Below are positions 9,513-16,962 of a DNA stretch of 64,000 nt, piece after piece. Source of the stretch: Burkholderia cepacia (GTDB lineage Bacteria; Pseudomonadota; Gammaproteobacteria; Burkholderiales; Burkholderiaceae); the NCBI RefSeq assembly GCF_001039005.1, contig NZ_LDWR01000077.1, forward strand, positions 1 through 64,000. Direction: 5' to 3'. The position numbers and the translations under genes are program-made. Every line of letters begins with the position of its first letter. Position 1 is the stretch's first letter. Under the pieces are notes generated by a model. The model was not told the DNA's origin. It did not search any database and worked only from the letters and a program-made list of their open reading frames with translations.

Positions 9513-9841
9513 GGCAACGGCCTTTTCTTCTTTTGGCGCGCCCTCGGATGGCGCGAGCATTGGATTTCGCTCGCGCGATTTTACAGAGAAATTACGTCAG
9601 TCCCTGAAAACTCACCGGAATTAAAGACGCGTCATTCATTCCGCCCGCACGCCGCCCGCACTGACGCCGGCCAGCCCGTTCACCCGTCGCGCCCCCCTGA
9701 AATCGATTGCAATCAGGGCCAATTCGACTTCCGGCGCGGCTTGGTTGCGAGTAGTGTCTATGTGCCCGTATTGCGGCCCGCCGGGCCCGACCGGCGCCCT
9801 GCGCTCACCACATACACAACACTGAACCCTGGAGATCTGAG
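9513..9841. promoter_or_regulatory. intergenic region between divergent vgrG and the binding-protein gene
   Basis: These 329 bases separate the minus-strand vgrG from the plus-strand binding protein, so both promoters should lie here. I see no convincing -35/-10 pair. The only clear element is the ribosome binding site GGAGAT just before ATG 9842. Open frames crossing the region are extensions or shadows of the flanking genes. It also marks the step from the T6SS cassette to the accessory strip. Confidence 0.4.
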
Positions 9842-10642
9842 ATGAAACGTTCGAAGTTCCTGCTGTCGGGCCTGCTGCTCGCATCGGCCCTCGGCTTCAC
9901 GGCCGTCGCCGCGCACGCGGACGATCTGCTCGATTCGGTGAAGCAAGCCGGCGTGCTGCGCGTCGGCCTCGAAGGCACCTATCCGCCGTTCAACTCGCGC
10001 GGCACGTCGGGCCAGCTCGAAGGCTTCGACGTCGACGTCGCGAACGCGGTCGCCGGCAAGCTCGGCGTGAAGACGCAGTTCATCCCGACCGAATGGAGCG
10101 GCATCATCGCGGGCCTGCAGGCCGGCAAGTTCGACGTGATCGTCAACCAGGTCACGATCACGCCGCAGCGCAAGGAAGCGCTCGACTTCAGCCAGCCGTA
10201 CACGTACTCGGCCGCGCAGCTGATCCAGCGCAAGGACGACACGCGCAACTTCAAGTCGCTCGACGATTTCAAGGGCAAGAAGCTCGGCGTGACGCTCGGC
10301 ACCAACTACGACCAGATGGCGCGCACCGTGCCGGGCATCGAAGTGCAGACGTACCCGGGCGCACCGGAGAAGCTGCGCGACCTCGCCGCGGGCCGGATCG
10401 AGGCGACGCTCGACGATCGCCTGATGCTGCCGTACATGATCAAGACGTCGAACCTGCCGCTGCGCGCGGGTGCGGTGCTGAACGGCGGCAAGCAGGAAAT
10501 GGCGATTCCGTTCCGCAAGGGCAATCCGAAGTTCGAGAAGGCGGTCAACGACGCGCTGGATTCGCTGCGCAAGGACGGCACGCTGAAGAAGATCTCGATG
10601 CACTGGTTCGGCAGCGACGTGACGGTGCCGGTCGCGCAGTAA
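9842..10642 (+). CDS. amino-acid ABC transporter substrate-binding protein (cystine-binding type), lone gene
   Basis: The protein has 266 residues. Residues 1-26 are a signal peptide (cut after AHA), so it is periplasmic. The rest is a family 3 solute-binding protein: VLRVGLEGTYPPFNS, then LEGFDVDVANAVAGKLG, then VNQVTITPQRKEALDFSQPY. Similarity is closest to the FliY/TcyJ cystine-binding group, which sets the likely substrate but does not prove it. GGAGAT precedes the ATG. No permease or ATPase gene is next to it, so it must pair with components elsewhere or act as a sensor. Codon use matches the core genome. Confidence 0.92.
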   Translation: MKRSKFLLSGLLLASALGFTAVAAHADDLLDSVKQAGVLRVGLEGTYPPFNSRGTSGQLEGFDVDVANAVAGKLGVKTQFIPTEWSGIIAGLQAGKFDVIVNQVTITPQRKEALDFSQPYTYSAAQLIQRKDDTRNFKSLDDFKGKKLGVTLGTNYDQMARTVPGIEVQTYPGAPEKLRDLAAGRIEATLDDRLMLPYMIKTSNLPLRAGAVLNGGKQEMAIPFRKGNPKFEKAVNDALDSLRKDGTLKKISMHWFGSDVTVPVAQ

Positions 10643-10701
10643 GCGGCGCGGTGTAGCAACGCGTCACGCCCTTCGTCCAGATGAAGGCGTGACGCTTCCC
10701 C

Positions 10702-10905
10702 TCAAGCGGCTTCGTCGAAGCGCGCCAGCAGCATCTGGCCGATCGGCGTCAGCGCCGGGCGCGCGGCCACCGCGTTCATGCGCGCCTGCGCAGCGTCGAC
10801 CAGCCGCTTCTCGACCAGCACGGCAAAAGCCGGATTCGATTGATCGACGCTGTCCGGCGCACGTGCAATGCGCAACAGCATCGAGAATTCGTGCGGACTC
10901 AGCAT
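10702..10905 (-). CDS. short conserved-looking hypothetical protein
   Basis: The predicted protein has 67 residues, MLSPHEFSM...ARFDEAA, and is Ala/Leu-rich and helical with no membrane segment. The same frame runs open much further upstream, but only the ATG at 10905 has a good ribosome binding site (AGGAGA, 8 bases before it), and the upstream translation is Arg/His-rich nonsense. A leucine pattern in LTPIGQMLLARF suggests a winged-helix or short helical bundle, though I cannot name a family. It converges with the binding-protein gene 59 bp away. Confidence 0.6.
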   Translation of the reverse strand: MLSPHEFSMLLRIARAPDSVDQSNPAFAVLVEKRLVDAAQARMNAVAARPALTPIGQMLLARFDEAA

Positions 10906-11130
10906 GGTCCCTGTCTCCTGATCGTCCGCGACCCGGTTCGAATCGGCGTCGATCCTGTTTTCGAATGAATTGGCGCGATGCATGACTGCTGCGCCGCCGG
11001 GAGCGAGATCCCGGTTGCCCACCTGCGACGCGGGCACGGCGTCACGAGCGGATTGCGTACGTTCCCGATCCGGCGATGCCGCCGCGACGGGAACGTGCAA
11101 CCTTAGGGGTGCACCGTGACGCGACCGTGA
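10906..11130. other. gene-poor stretch upstream of the short minus-strand gene
   Basis: No supported gene is seen here. The promoter of the 67-residue gene should lie in this stretch (its Shine-Dalgarno is at about 10912-10917). An in-frame TGA at 11128-11130 closes the frame of the LytTR remnant that follows, so no intact upstream receiver domain remains. Confidence 0.35.
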
Positions 11131-11373
11131 CAGCGAAACGGGGGCGCAACAGCGCACGTTACACGCCGTTTCCATTCGATGCCGACCCGATTGGCGACGA
11201 TGAGGCGCATCGCGGCGCGGTTCGCGAAGGTGCATCGCGGCGTGATCGTCGCGTATGCGGCGATCGATCGGGTCGAGCGCGACATGCTGGGACGTTTGCG
11301 GATTCGCGTGCACGGGCAACGGGAGATGCTGCCGGTCAGCCGCGCGTATGCGGGGTTGTTCAGGCAGATGTGA
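11131..11373 (+). pseudogene. remnant of a LytTR-family response regulator (DNA-binding end only)
   Basis: The frame from 11131 to the stop at 11373 encodes FAKVHRGVIVAYAAIDRV followed by an R-I-R-V strand, LPVSRAYAGLFRQM. This matches the last part of LytTR DNA-binding domains, where the order is 'F.RiHRs.iVn...I..i......v.L.g...lPvSR.y...l'. A receiver domain and the first half of the LytTR domain should precede it, but an in-frame TGA at 11128-11130 and unrelated sequence are found instead. A start at ATG 11179 would give a 64-residue peptide, so a short expressed protein cannot be excluded. I read it as the tail of a deleted regulator, marking a past rearrangement. Confidence 0.6.
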
Positions 11374-11613
11374 TCGATGTTTGTTTGCGGACTGAGTCGA
11401 GACATTCATCGCGGTCGCGCTCATTCCTTCATGCACTGCGCTGCCCCTCCAGCGCCTCATCAGTGTTTCTTATCCGATTGGCCAATTTGCCCTCTCAATA
11501 ATCGGCGCGGTCTATATTGATCCTCGACCAATCGATCTCTCCTTCCCGGAATTTTTTGGACGAACTGTTAGAGATCGTTTCGAAATCAGTACACCTCATT
11601 TTGGGATCCGCAT

Positions 11614-11955
11614 ATGGAATTTTCACAGCGTCTGAGACGGCTCCGCGTCACGCGCGGCTTCACCCAACGGGAACTCGGGAATGCAGTCGGGCTCTCCGCC
11701 ATACAAATCCGACGCTTCGAAAATGGATCCGCGTTCCCGAAATGGAATGCGACTCGCCGACTGGCCATCGTGCTTCAGGTGAGTGCTGATGCGATTGTGT
11801 TCGATGATGGGGAGCGCGAGCCTAGCGGCGTGCTACGAGACCAGCTAGAGGCCATTTCGAAGATGCCCGCGCATGTCTGCGAGCTTGCGCGGGAGTTGCT
11901 CGATGCGTTGATCGTCAGGAACCAGATCTTGGAGAAGGGAAGCGCCAAGCAGTGA
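11614..11955 (+). CDS. XRE-family helix-turn-helix transcriptional regulator
   Basis: The protein has 113 residues. Residues about 5-60 form a Cro/C1-type helix-turn-helix (LRRLRVTRGFTQRELGNAVG, then a recognition helix with QIRRFENG). The remaining helical part (EAISKMPAHVCELARELLDAL) probably dimerises. The start ATG has a GGGAT about 10 bases upstream. A perfect 10-base palindrome (ATTGGCCAAT, 11475-11484) in the leader is a possible operator, though unproven. The gene sits among accessory genes and is more AT-rich than the core. It may control the SymE-like gene 73 bp downstream. Confidence 0.88.
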   Translation: MEFSQRLRRLRVTRGFTQRELGNAVGLSAIQIRRFENGSAFPKWNATRRLAIVLQVSADAIVFDDGEREPSGVLRDQLEAISKMPAHVCELARELLDALIVRNQILEKGSAKQ

Positions 11956-12028
11956 ATGAAGCGCGGGCCGTGAGTGTTGACGCACTCGCGTCCCGCTGAC
12001 CACAACCAACTCAATACAGGAGTTGACC

Positions 12029-12346
12029 ATGGCTAACGCCAATCATAAGTCACGCGCCAAGCGCCGGGAACCGGAGACCACCCTTCGGTTGCCGCTTCGA
12101 CGCTCACCCGATCCGGTCACGTGGTCCGATCGGCCCTGCATCCCGTGGATGGAGGTTATCGACGCGCACTTCAAACTGTTCGGGTTCGAACCGGGTGGGC
12201 ATGTGTATCTCTCCATCAATCACGTAGACAGGAAGATTTCCATCACGCCGGATTACGAAGATCCGCTTGTCAGGGGTCATGTGGTGGAACGCTTCCAGCA
12301 GCGCGGATTCCAGTTCGAGCTTCCGGGGATGTCGCTGACGGGTTGA
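12029..12346 (+). CDS. SymE-like type I toxin-family protein
   Basis: The protein has 105 residues. After a basic, disordered head (about 1-35) comes a compact AbrB/SymE-like core: IPWMEVIDAHFKLFGFEPGG then HVYLSINHVDRKISITP. SymE proteins have the order 'P.i.l.G.wLe..GF..G..v.v....g.l.i', which this follows. SymE is an SOS-induced RNA-associated or nucleoid-binding toxin repressed by the antisense RNA SymR in E. coli. ATG 12029 has AGGAG at 12018-12022; a TTG two codons earlier is a weaker start. No antisense RNA gene can be identified by eye. The diverged core residues make the toxin role uncertain. Confidence 0.6.
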   Translation: MANANHKSRAKRREPETTLRLPLRRSPDPVTWSDRPCIPWMEVIDAHFKLFGFEPGGHVYLSINHVDRKISITPDYEDPLVRGHVVERFQQRGFQFELPGMSLTG

Positions 12347-12518
12347 TCGACTGCGTCGCGAATGGGTATCTCGGTAGATCCACGGATGCCTGATTACGCA
12401 CTGGAACATGACCAAGCGCCGACAGTAGTTCTCGTCGATACGCTAAAGTATTTCCTTCGCCGGGGGTTGTAGCACACGCTGAGAGAGCAGCGTCCCCTCG
12501 CAATTGGGAGAAAAATAC

Positions 12519-12950
12519 TTGAGTGAAAATCGATACAGCTATGGCGCTCGCCACAATTTGAAACCCGTCGACCTGTTTGTATGGGTAGCCCTCGACGAGA
12601 CGCGTAAGCAGCTCGGTCTGGACGATCTGGCTGCTGCGTCGGCCGTGCTGCTCGGTCAGGCGGACGTCCCTGTCGCCGGCAAAGTCGCGGGAGCCACAGT
12701 AGGCACGTCGGTCGCGTCCCTCGCTGCGCGGTCGTTATTCCCGCAGATGTTGCCGTTTCGCCTTCCGATGATCATGGGCATCGGGCTAACCGGCATCCGG
12801 ATCGCATTTACTCGGCGACTCGGAGCCTGGGTCGGGCGTACGATCCCGGTCGTGGGAGAAGTTTTCCTCGCCCGCGACGCGTTCATGATCATGCGTAATA
12901 CCGTCACGACATACAACCGCATTGTGAAGCCCGAAGACAGGCTGCTCTGA
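12519..12950 (+). CDS. STM2901-family protein
   Basis: The protein has 143 residues from TTG 12519, which has GGGAG at 12506-12510; an in-frame TTG at 12504 is less well placed. Key parts are YGARHNLKPVDLFVWVALDE, then KVAGATVGTSVASLAARSLF, then RLGAWVGRTIPVVGEVFLARD and the end TYNRIVKPEDRLL. This order and the C-terminal 'tYn.I.kPEDrl' ending match the STM2901 family named from Salmonella. The middle is hydrophobic and may associate with membrane. The function is unknown. It ends 3 bases before the DUF1493 gene, so the two are an operon. Confidence 0.72.
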   Translation: MSENRYSYGARHNLKPVDLFVWVALDETRKQLGLDDLAAASAVLLGQADVPVAGKVAGATVGTSVASLAARSLFPQMLPFRLPMIMGIGLTGIRIAFTRRLGAWVGRTIPVVGEVFLARDAFMIMRNTVTTYNRIVKPEDRLL

Positions 12951-12953
12951 GCC

Positions 12954-13325
12954 ATGAAAGACGATATCTGGCAACGCTTGGAAACATTCGCGCGCGAAGA
13001 ACTTGGTCGACCGCTGTTCGGGGGCAAACTGAATCTTCAGCCCGAGTCCCGACTGGAGCAGGACCTCGGCCTCACCGGCCTCGACGCGGTGGAATTCATC
13101 GACAAGTGGGCCGAGACATTCAGCGTAGACGCCAAAGATTTCCCGTATCGACGATATTTCGGCCCCGAGGGTCAGGAGTTGTTGTCGTCTTTGGTCAGAC
13201 TGTTTTCAAAGCGGCTTCGGCAATCGCAACGACTCCCGTTGACTTTGGGGATGCTGGCGGAAGCGACGCGGCGCGGGAGGTGGGACACCGATGAGATCGA
13301 GGCGACGGCACGCAGAAACGATTAG
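12954..13325 (+). CDS. DUF1493 family, acyl-carrier-protein-like
   Basis: The protein has 123 residues. It has the pattern of an acyl-carrier-like helical bundle: LQPESRLEQDLGLTGLDAVEFIDKW, where 'D.GltG.DA.Ef' stands where carrier proteins have 'DSL'. The phosphopantetheine serine is absent (L-T-G-L-D-A), as in DUF1493 proteins generally, so it should not carry an acyl arm. It follows the STM2901-family gene by 3 bases. The pairing of these two families recurs in enterobacteria and Burkholderia as I recall, often near secretion loci, but no function is known. A basic C-terminal extension (about 85-123) ends RWDTDEIEATARRND. Confidence 0.75.
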   Translation: MKDDIWQRLETFAREELGRPLFGGKLNLQPESRLEQDLGLTGLDAVEFIDKWAETFSVDAKDFPYRRYFGPEGQELLSSLVRLFSKRLRQSQRLPLTLGMLAEATRRGRWDTDEIEATARRND

Positions 13326-13844
13326 ACAGCGAAAGGGGTCTCTGTACCCAACCCTGCCAAGCTATGGGACAAAGCCGATGTTCCGTTGCGCGAGCCAATG
13401 GATTTGGCCTATCTCACTGGCCAACGACCGGCCGATGTGTTGAAACTTGATGAGCGGCACCTTCGAGACGGCGTACAGGAGATTCGTCAGAACAAAACGC
13501 GTGCCCGGCTACAAATTGAAATTGTAGGTGAGCTTGCATCTGTAATCCGCCGCATCGCGACGAGAAAGTCTGGGCTAAAATTGCACTCGACCAAACTCGT
13601 CGTTGACGATTGCGGCGTGCCCATCGCGGCTGCAGGATTGCACTTTAGGTACGATTAACCACGACTCGCAGCTAGAATCGCGAAGTCCGATTCTCAGCTT
13701 CGTGACCTACGCGCAAAAGCGGGAACGGGCAAAGAAGCGAGTAACGATATAAGAGGCGCACAGGCACTGGGGGGTCACGGGAGCGTATCGATGACCGAAC
13801 ATTATGTTCAAAAGCGCGGCTCGACCGTGAAGCCAACGAAGTAG
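13326..13844 (+). pseudogene. decayed phage-type tyrosine integrase
   Basis: From 13326 the frame reads an N-terminally truncated integrase: ADVPLREPMDLAYLTGQRPA holds the catalytic arginine region (TGQR), and the end carries the box II residues GHGSVSMTEHYVQKR with the nucleophile tyrosine. An in-frame TAA at 13656-13658 splits it, and the same frame continues to a TAG at 13842-13844. There is also no core-binding N-terminal domain. It should therefore be inactive. Its place within 2.5 kb of the tRNA-Thr 3' end suggests it once moved this strip. Identity rests on catalytic-box patterns and is strong; the element type is not known. Confidence 0.85.
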
Positions 13845-13894
13845 CCTATAGAGATTGCGCGTCAGGGGTTGGCATTACAGCCGTCGAAGAGACC

Positions 13895-14287
13895 ATGGCA
13901 ATGAACTATGATCGGCTTGTTTCGATTTGCAGCTTGTTGGTAGGCGTTGGAGGTATTGCGCTAAGCGTCTACCTCGCGCGGCCCAGCAGCGAACTACAAT
14001 ACCTCGCCGTATCTGGCTGGGGATTTGCCGCCATCCTTGCCTTCGTGATGGGATGGAAAGGTCTGTCCGTCGTCGAGCAGATGGAGCGCTCGGTCAAGAG
14101 TGCACAGGACGAAGCAATTCGCGCTAAAAATGATTCGATCGAGCTATCGCGAGATCTGAGCACGTATCGGGATATTGCCGTGGCGTTGACTGGCGTTATT
14201 AACCCAGAGCCGATTCGAGAAAATATCCGCACGAAGCTTAGGGACTATGCTGAGCGACGCGATGATGCGGAGGCGGACGATGAGTAA
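13895..14287 (+). CDS. two-TM protein with coiled-coil tail, first gene of the beta-protein unit
   Basis: The protein has 130 residues. Two hydrophobic helices (about 9-28, ICSLLVGVGGIALSVYLA; about 36-54, YLAVSGWGFAAILAFVMGW) form a hairpin in the membrane, followed by a charged coiled coil (about 60-95, EQMERSVKSAQDEAIRAKND) and an acidic end (DDAEADDE). I know no function. It overlaps the beta-family gene by 8 bases (start 14280, stop 14287), so the two are translationally linked. Membrane-anchored small partners are common in phage-defence units, which is an inference from layout only. Base composition is lower in GC than the core. Confidence 0.75.
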   Translation: MAMNYDRLVSICSLLVGVGGIALSVYLARPSSELQYLAVSGWGFAAILAFVMGWKGLSVVEQMERSVKSAQDEAIRAKNDSIELSRDLSTYRDIAVALTGVINPEPIRENIRTKLRDYAERRDDAEADDE

Positions 14288-15362
14288 GAATTTTTTTGAG
14301 AAGTTCAGTTATTTTCCGATTCTGCGGACACGAACCGCCGAGCTTGCGGGGCTGGGAAAGCTTGACGACGAGCAGAAAGACTCAATTCTGCCTCTCATCT
14401 CGCTTGGTAAGTGGCGTAACACGGACGGTGTGGATAAGGCGCTTGCCAAGGTCAGCGAGTGTCTGGGGGACCGACCGTACATGCTCGATCTGTCCAAAGA
14501 TCTGCAGCATCAGAACGATGCCGTCCGGGATTTGCTAAATCCGGAGAAGGGGTTTGCACAATGGCTCACCTTCTTGAAGAACGTCCCCCAAGTCGTTCCG
14601 GTTGTCCAGTTCTCTAGCGACGCGCGTGTTCGTGACATAGTCCGTCAAGCTCAAGCAATTGAACGCGACGGCAGGCAGCCTGTTTTTCGCGTACGCAACT
14701 ATCAGAGTGATCTGGACCATACGTTGGCCGCGCTCTATGCACTGGACATGCCGGAGAACGCGTTGATCGTGATCGATGCCGGGTACATTCGCGACCTGTC
14801 TACGAAACGCATCAAATCCGGTGTGCTAGAGAGCGTACTCAAGTCGCTAAATCGGATCGTCGAAGAAGTTCCTGAGGCATCGCGTGTTCTGGCGGGGACA
14901 AGCTATCCTCGCTCTGTCACCCAGTTTCTCGACAAGGGCGTGGAATCGTCGGGAAAGATCGATATGCTGGAACACGTTCTTTACGAGGAGATCGGTTCTG
15001 ACATCGTCATGTATGGCGATCACGCGTCGATTCATTCAGTCGTGTACGACGACGCAGTTGGCATGTTTATCCCACGCCTTGACATCCCAACCGACCATTC
15101 TTGGTACTTTGAGCGCCGCCCTCGCCGGAAAGGCGATGCCTTCGTCGAAATTGCCCAGCAAGTGCTGTTCGACTTCCCTGAGCTGGAAAGTGAATCGAGC
15201 TGGGGCGCTCAAATGATCAAGAACACTGCGCAAGAAAAGGGCGACCAGATCGCCGGCGCAGTGACTGCGATCTCTGTGCGCGTGAATTTACACATCACAT
15301 ACCAATTGTTCGCATTGGGAAAACGCTCCAACGAGCCAAATGACGAGGACGACTGGCTTTAA
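14280..15362 (+). CDS. 'beta' family protein (T4 Beta-protein-like), possible phage-defence component
   Basis: The protein has 360 residues from ATG 14280, chosen because it overlaps the stop of the gene before; an in-frame ATG at 14247 would lie further inside that gene. It begins SKNFFEKFSYFPILRTRTAE, which fits the Beta-protein family (PF14350) opening 'YfPilr.r.aEl.al..L'. Later parts (GDHASIHSVVYDD; RPRRKGDAFVEIA) fit too. The family is named from a T4 phage protein; its biochemical activity is not established. sce7725-type relatives are often next to sce7726 proteins, as here. The gene ends tail-to-tail with that neighbour, overlapping by 4 bases. Confidence 0.82.
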   Translation: MSKNFFEKFSYFPILRTRTAELAGLGKLDDEQKDSILPLISLGKWRNTDGVDKALAKVSECLGDRPYMLDLSKDLQHQNDAVRDLLNPEKGFAQWLTFLKNVPQVVPVVQFSSDARVRDIVRQAQAIERDGRQPVFRVRNYQSDLDHTLAALYALDMPENALIVIDAGYIRDLSTKRIKSGVLESVLKSLNRIVEEVPEASRVLAGTSYPRSVTQFLDKGVESSGKIDMLEHVLYEEIGSDIVMYGDHASIHSVVYDDAVGMFIPRLDIPTDHSWYFERRPRRKGDAFVEIAQQVLFDFPELESESSWGAQMIKNTAQEKGDQIAGAVTAISVRVNLHITYQLFALGKRSNEPNDEDDWL

Positions 15363-16132
15363 TTGACCACGGGGACCAAGACGTGCGTCGGTATGCCCTC
15401 GGGGATATCTCCGTCGGGAAAGAAGCGCAACAGGTTCACTTGCCGTGGTTCGTAGTGACGCGTGCGTGTCGTCGGCTCGACTGACATCGCAACGGCTCGT
15501 CGTTTGACCGTGATGCGGCTGAGGTTGTCAACGTTTGGCACCTCAGCCGCATCAGTGTTTGCGGCGCGGTGGAAAGTCTCGCGATAGCGGTCTTTAACAT
15601 TCGCCAGCACGTATTTTCGAACGGCGGTTAACGGCAGTGCCTTGATTTTTTCGACCAATGCTTCGCGCGAAAGCTCCGCCAGCCTCGCTGACTCGTCCAT
15701 GAGCCGAGCAATTTTCAATAGCTCGCTTTTCAGCAGGAAGTCACAGAGCAGGCTCTTATCCTTAACCGGCTCAATCCGGCCTTGCCTGCGAATGGTTAGT
15801 TTGGCGATTCCGGCACTCGTCTCGCTGGCCTCCCAAACAGCCACTCGGCTCGGCGAACTTTCTAGCGCCTGCTCAACAAACTTCTTCGATACAACTAGCG
15901 TGACCTTGTCGAATCGACTGAGATAAACGGCGAGCTGGCCCTCCAAGCGCCTGAGGGAATCCAAATCGCTCTTGATTTCTACTGCATGGAGATGCCCGTT
16001 TGCTACGACGAGGTCAGCACGCCGGTCAGCCTTGCCAACCACCATTTCGCTGACAATGACGGCATCGTCGGCAAGAGCTTTGGAAGAAAGCTTGTCGAGG
16101 ACAGCCTGCTTGATGTCACGTTCGCTTAGCAT
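15359..16132 (-). CDS. sce7726-family protein, PD-(D/E)xK nuclease-like
   Basis: The protein has 257 residues from ATG 16132. An in-frame TTG at 16168 with GGAG too close to it would add 12 residues. The start MLSERDIKQAVLDKL and the core fit the sce7726 family. Residues E29, D40 and the E52-x-K54 pair (RRADLVV then HAVEIKSDLDSL) form a PD-(D/E)xK nuclease signature. The C-terminal half is helical and then basic. It converges on the beta-family gene, so the two stop codons overlap. A restriction-like or defence role is inferred from the nuclease fold and the neighbour; no substrate is known. Confidence 0.8.
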   Translation of the reverse strand: MLSERDIKQAVLDKLSSKALADDAVIVSEMVVGKADRRADLVVANGHLHAVEIKSDLDSLRRLEGQLAVYLSRFDKVTLVVSKKFVEQALESSPSRVAVWEASETSAGIAKLTIRRQGRIEPVKDKSLLCDFLLKSELLKIARLMDESARLAELSREALVEKIKALPLTAVRKYVLANVKDRYRETFHRAANTDAAEVPNVDNLSRITVKRRAVAMSVEPTTRTRHYEPRQVNLLRFFPDGDIPEGIPTHVLVPVVN

Positions 16133-16243
16133 GTCTTGGCCAAGTGTGCGTTCCGCGTGCGAGGTCAAGCTCCAACAGACTCGCTACTGTTGACGAATCG
16201 GATGCGGCGGTATTCTTTTGTAGAACACGCAGCAAATTGTAGA

Positions 16244-16279
16244 ACAAAAAAATAAGGGTTCCATTGCTGGAACCCTTAT
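16244..16279 (-). terminator. rho-independent terminator of tRNA-Thr
   Basis: A perfect 12-base inverted repeat (ATAAGGGTTCCA at 16252-16263 and its complement at 16268-16279, loop TTGC) is followed, reading minus, by a run of seven T. It lies 6 bases beyond the tRNA 3' end, an ideal tRNA terminator. Confidence 0.88.
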
Positions 16280-16285
16280 CCGTAT

Positions 16286-16361
<76 letters not shown>

Positions 16362-16380
16362 GTAAGCGCGAGATTCTACC

Positions 16381-16902
16381 TCATTTCACGATCTTGAGGC
16401 GAGGTCTGCTGCCGCCTTTCGAACCATCGCCATCAGTTTTCGGCGGTTCGTCGGCACCTTCGGACGGTTCCTCGTTCGCGCCGCTGTCGGCAACCGGCAT
16501 CAGCGGTGACGGCGGCTCGTCGCGCTGCGCATCATCCGCCTGCACTGCCTCTTCGTCGAACGTGCCCGAATCCTCGCCTTCACCCGCAACCGCATCGACC
16601 TGGAACGCCATCCCCTGCCCGTTCTCGCGCGCATAGATCGCGAGCACGTTGGCAACCGGAATCTCGATCTTGTGCGCCTTCCCGGAGAACCGGGCCGTGA
16701 ACTCGATCCACTCGTTGCCCATCTGCAACTGGCTCGTCGCCTCGAAGCTGATGTTGAGCACGATCTCGCCGTCACGCACGAACTGACGCGGCACACGCGT
16801 CGAGTTGTCGACCCTCACCGCGATATGCGGCGTGTAACCGTTATCGGTGCACCACTCGTACAACGCGCGCAGCAGATAAGGCTTCGTTGAAATCTCTTGC
16901 AT
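16381..16902 (-). CDS. sspB: ClpXP specificity-enhancing factor SspB
   Basis: The protein has 173 residues. It delivers ssrA-tagged and other substrates to the ClpXP protease. Residues about 1-110 are the substrate-binding fold (STKPYLLRALYEWC; VPRQFVRDGEIVLNIS; FSGKAHKIEIPVANVLAIYA). A long acidic, disordered linker ends in a short basic motif, RPRLKIVK, which is the ClpX-docking tail of the family. ATG 16902 has GAGG about 8 bases upstream; a GTG directly before it is an alternative. It follows sspA in the usual sspA-sspB operon. Confidence 0.95.
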   Translation of the reverse strand: MQEISTKPYLLRALYEWCTDNGYTPHIAVRVDNSTRVPRQFVRDGEIVLNISFEATSQLQMGNEWIEFTARFSGKAHKIEIPVANVLAIYARENGQGMAFQVDAVAGEGEDSGTFDEEAVQADDAQRDEPPSPLMPVADSGANEEPSEGADEPPKTDGDGSKGGSRPRLKIVK

Positions 16903-16962
16903 CACAATCCTCGAACCCGGAGCGGGCGCGCGGCACGCCGCGTCACCCTCTCCGTCATGCCA

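Noticed and set aside
6894..9845. A 983-codon plus-strand frame opposite vgrG
   Set aside because: It is a shadow of vgrG, with Arg/His/Val-rich nonsense translation and no ribosome binding site.
10906..11460. Upstream extension of the 67-residue gene to 252 residues
   Set aside because: The extra part is Arg/His-rich, lacks a ribosome binding site and overlaps the LytTR remnant; the good Shine-Dalgarno is at 10912-10917.
16133..16168. TTG start for the sce7726-type gene
   Set aside because: GGAG is only a few bases from the TTG and the family begins at the ATG at 16132; kept as a minor alternative.
9513..16285. A left-hand copy of the tRNA-Thr 3' end as attachment site
   Set aside because: I looked for TGGTGCCGGCTGCAGG or near copies and saw none in the strip; a copy beyond the window is still possible.
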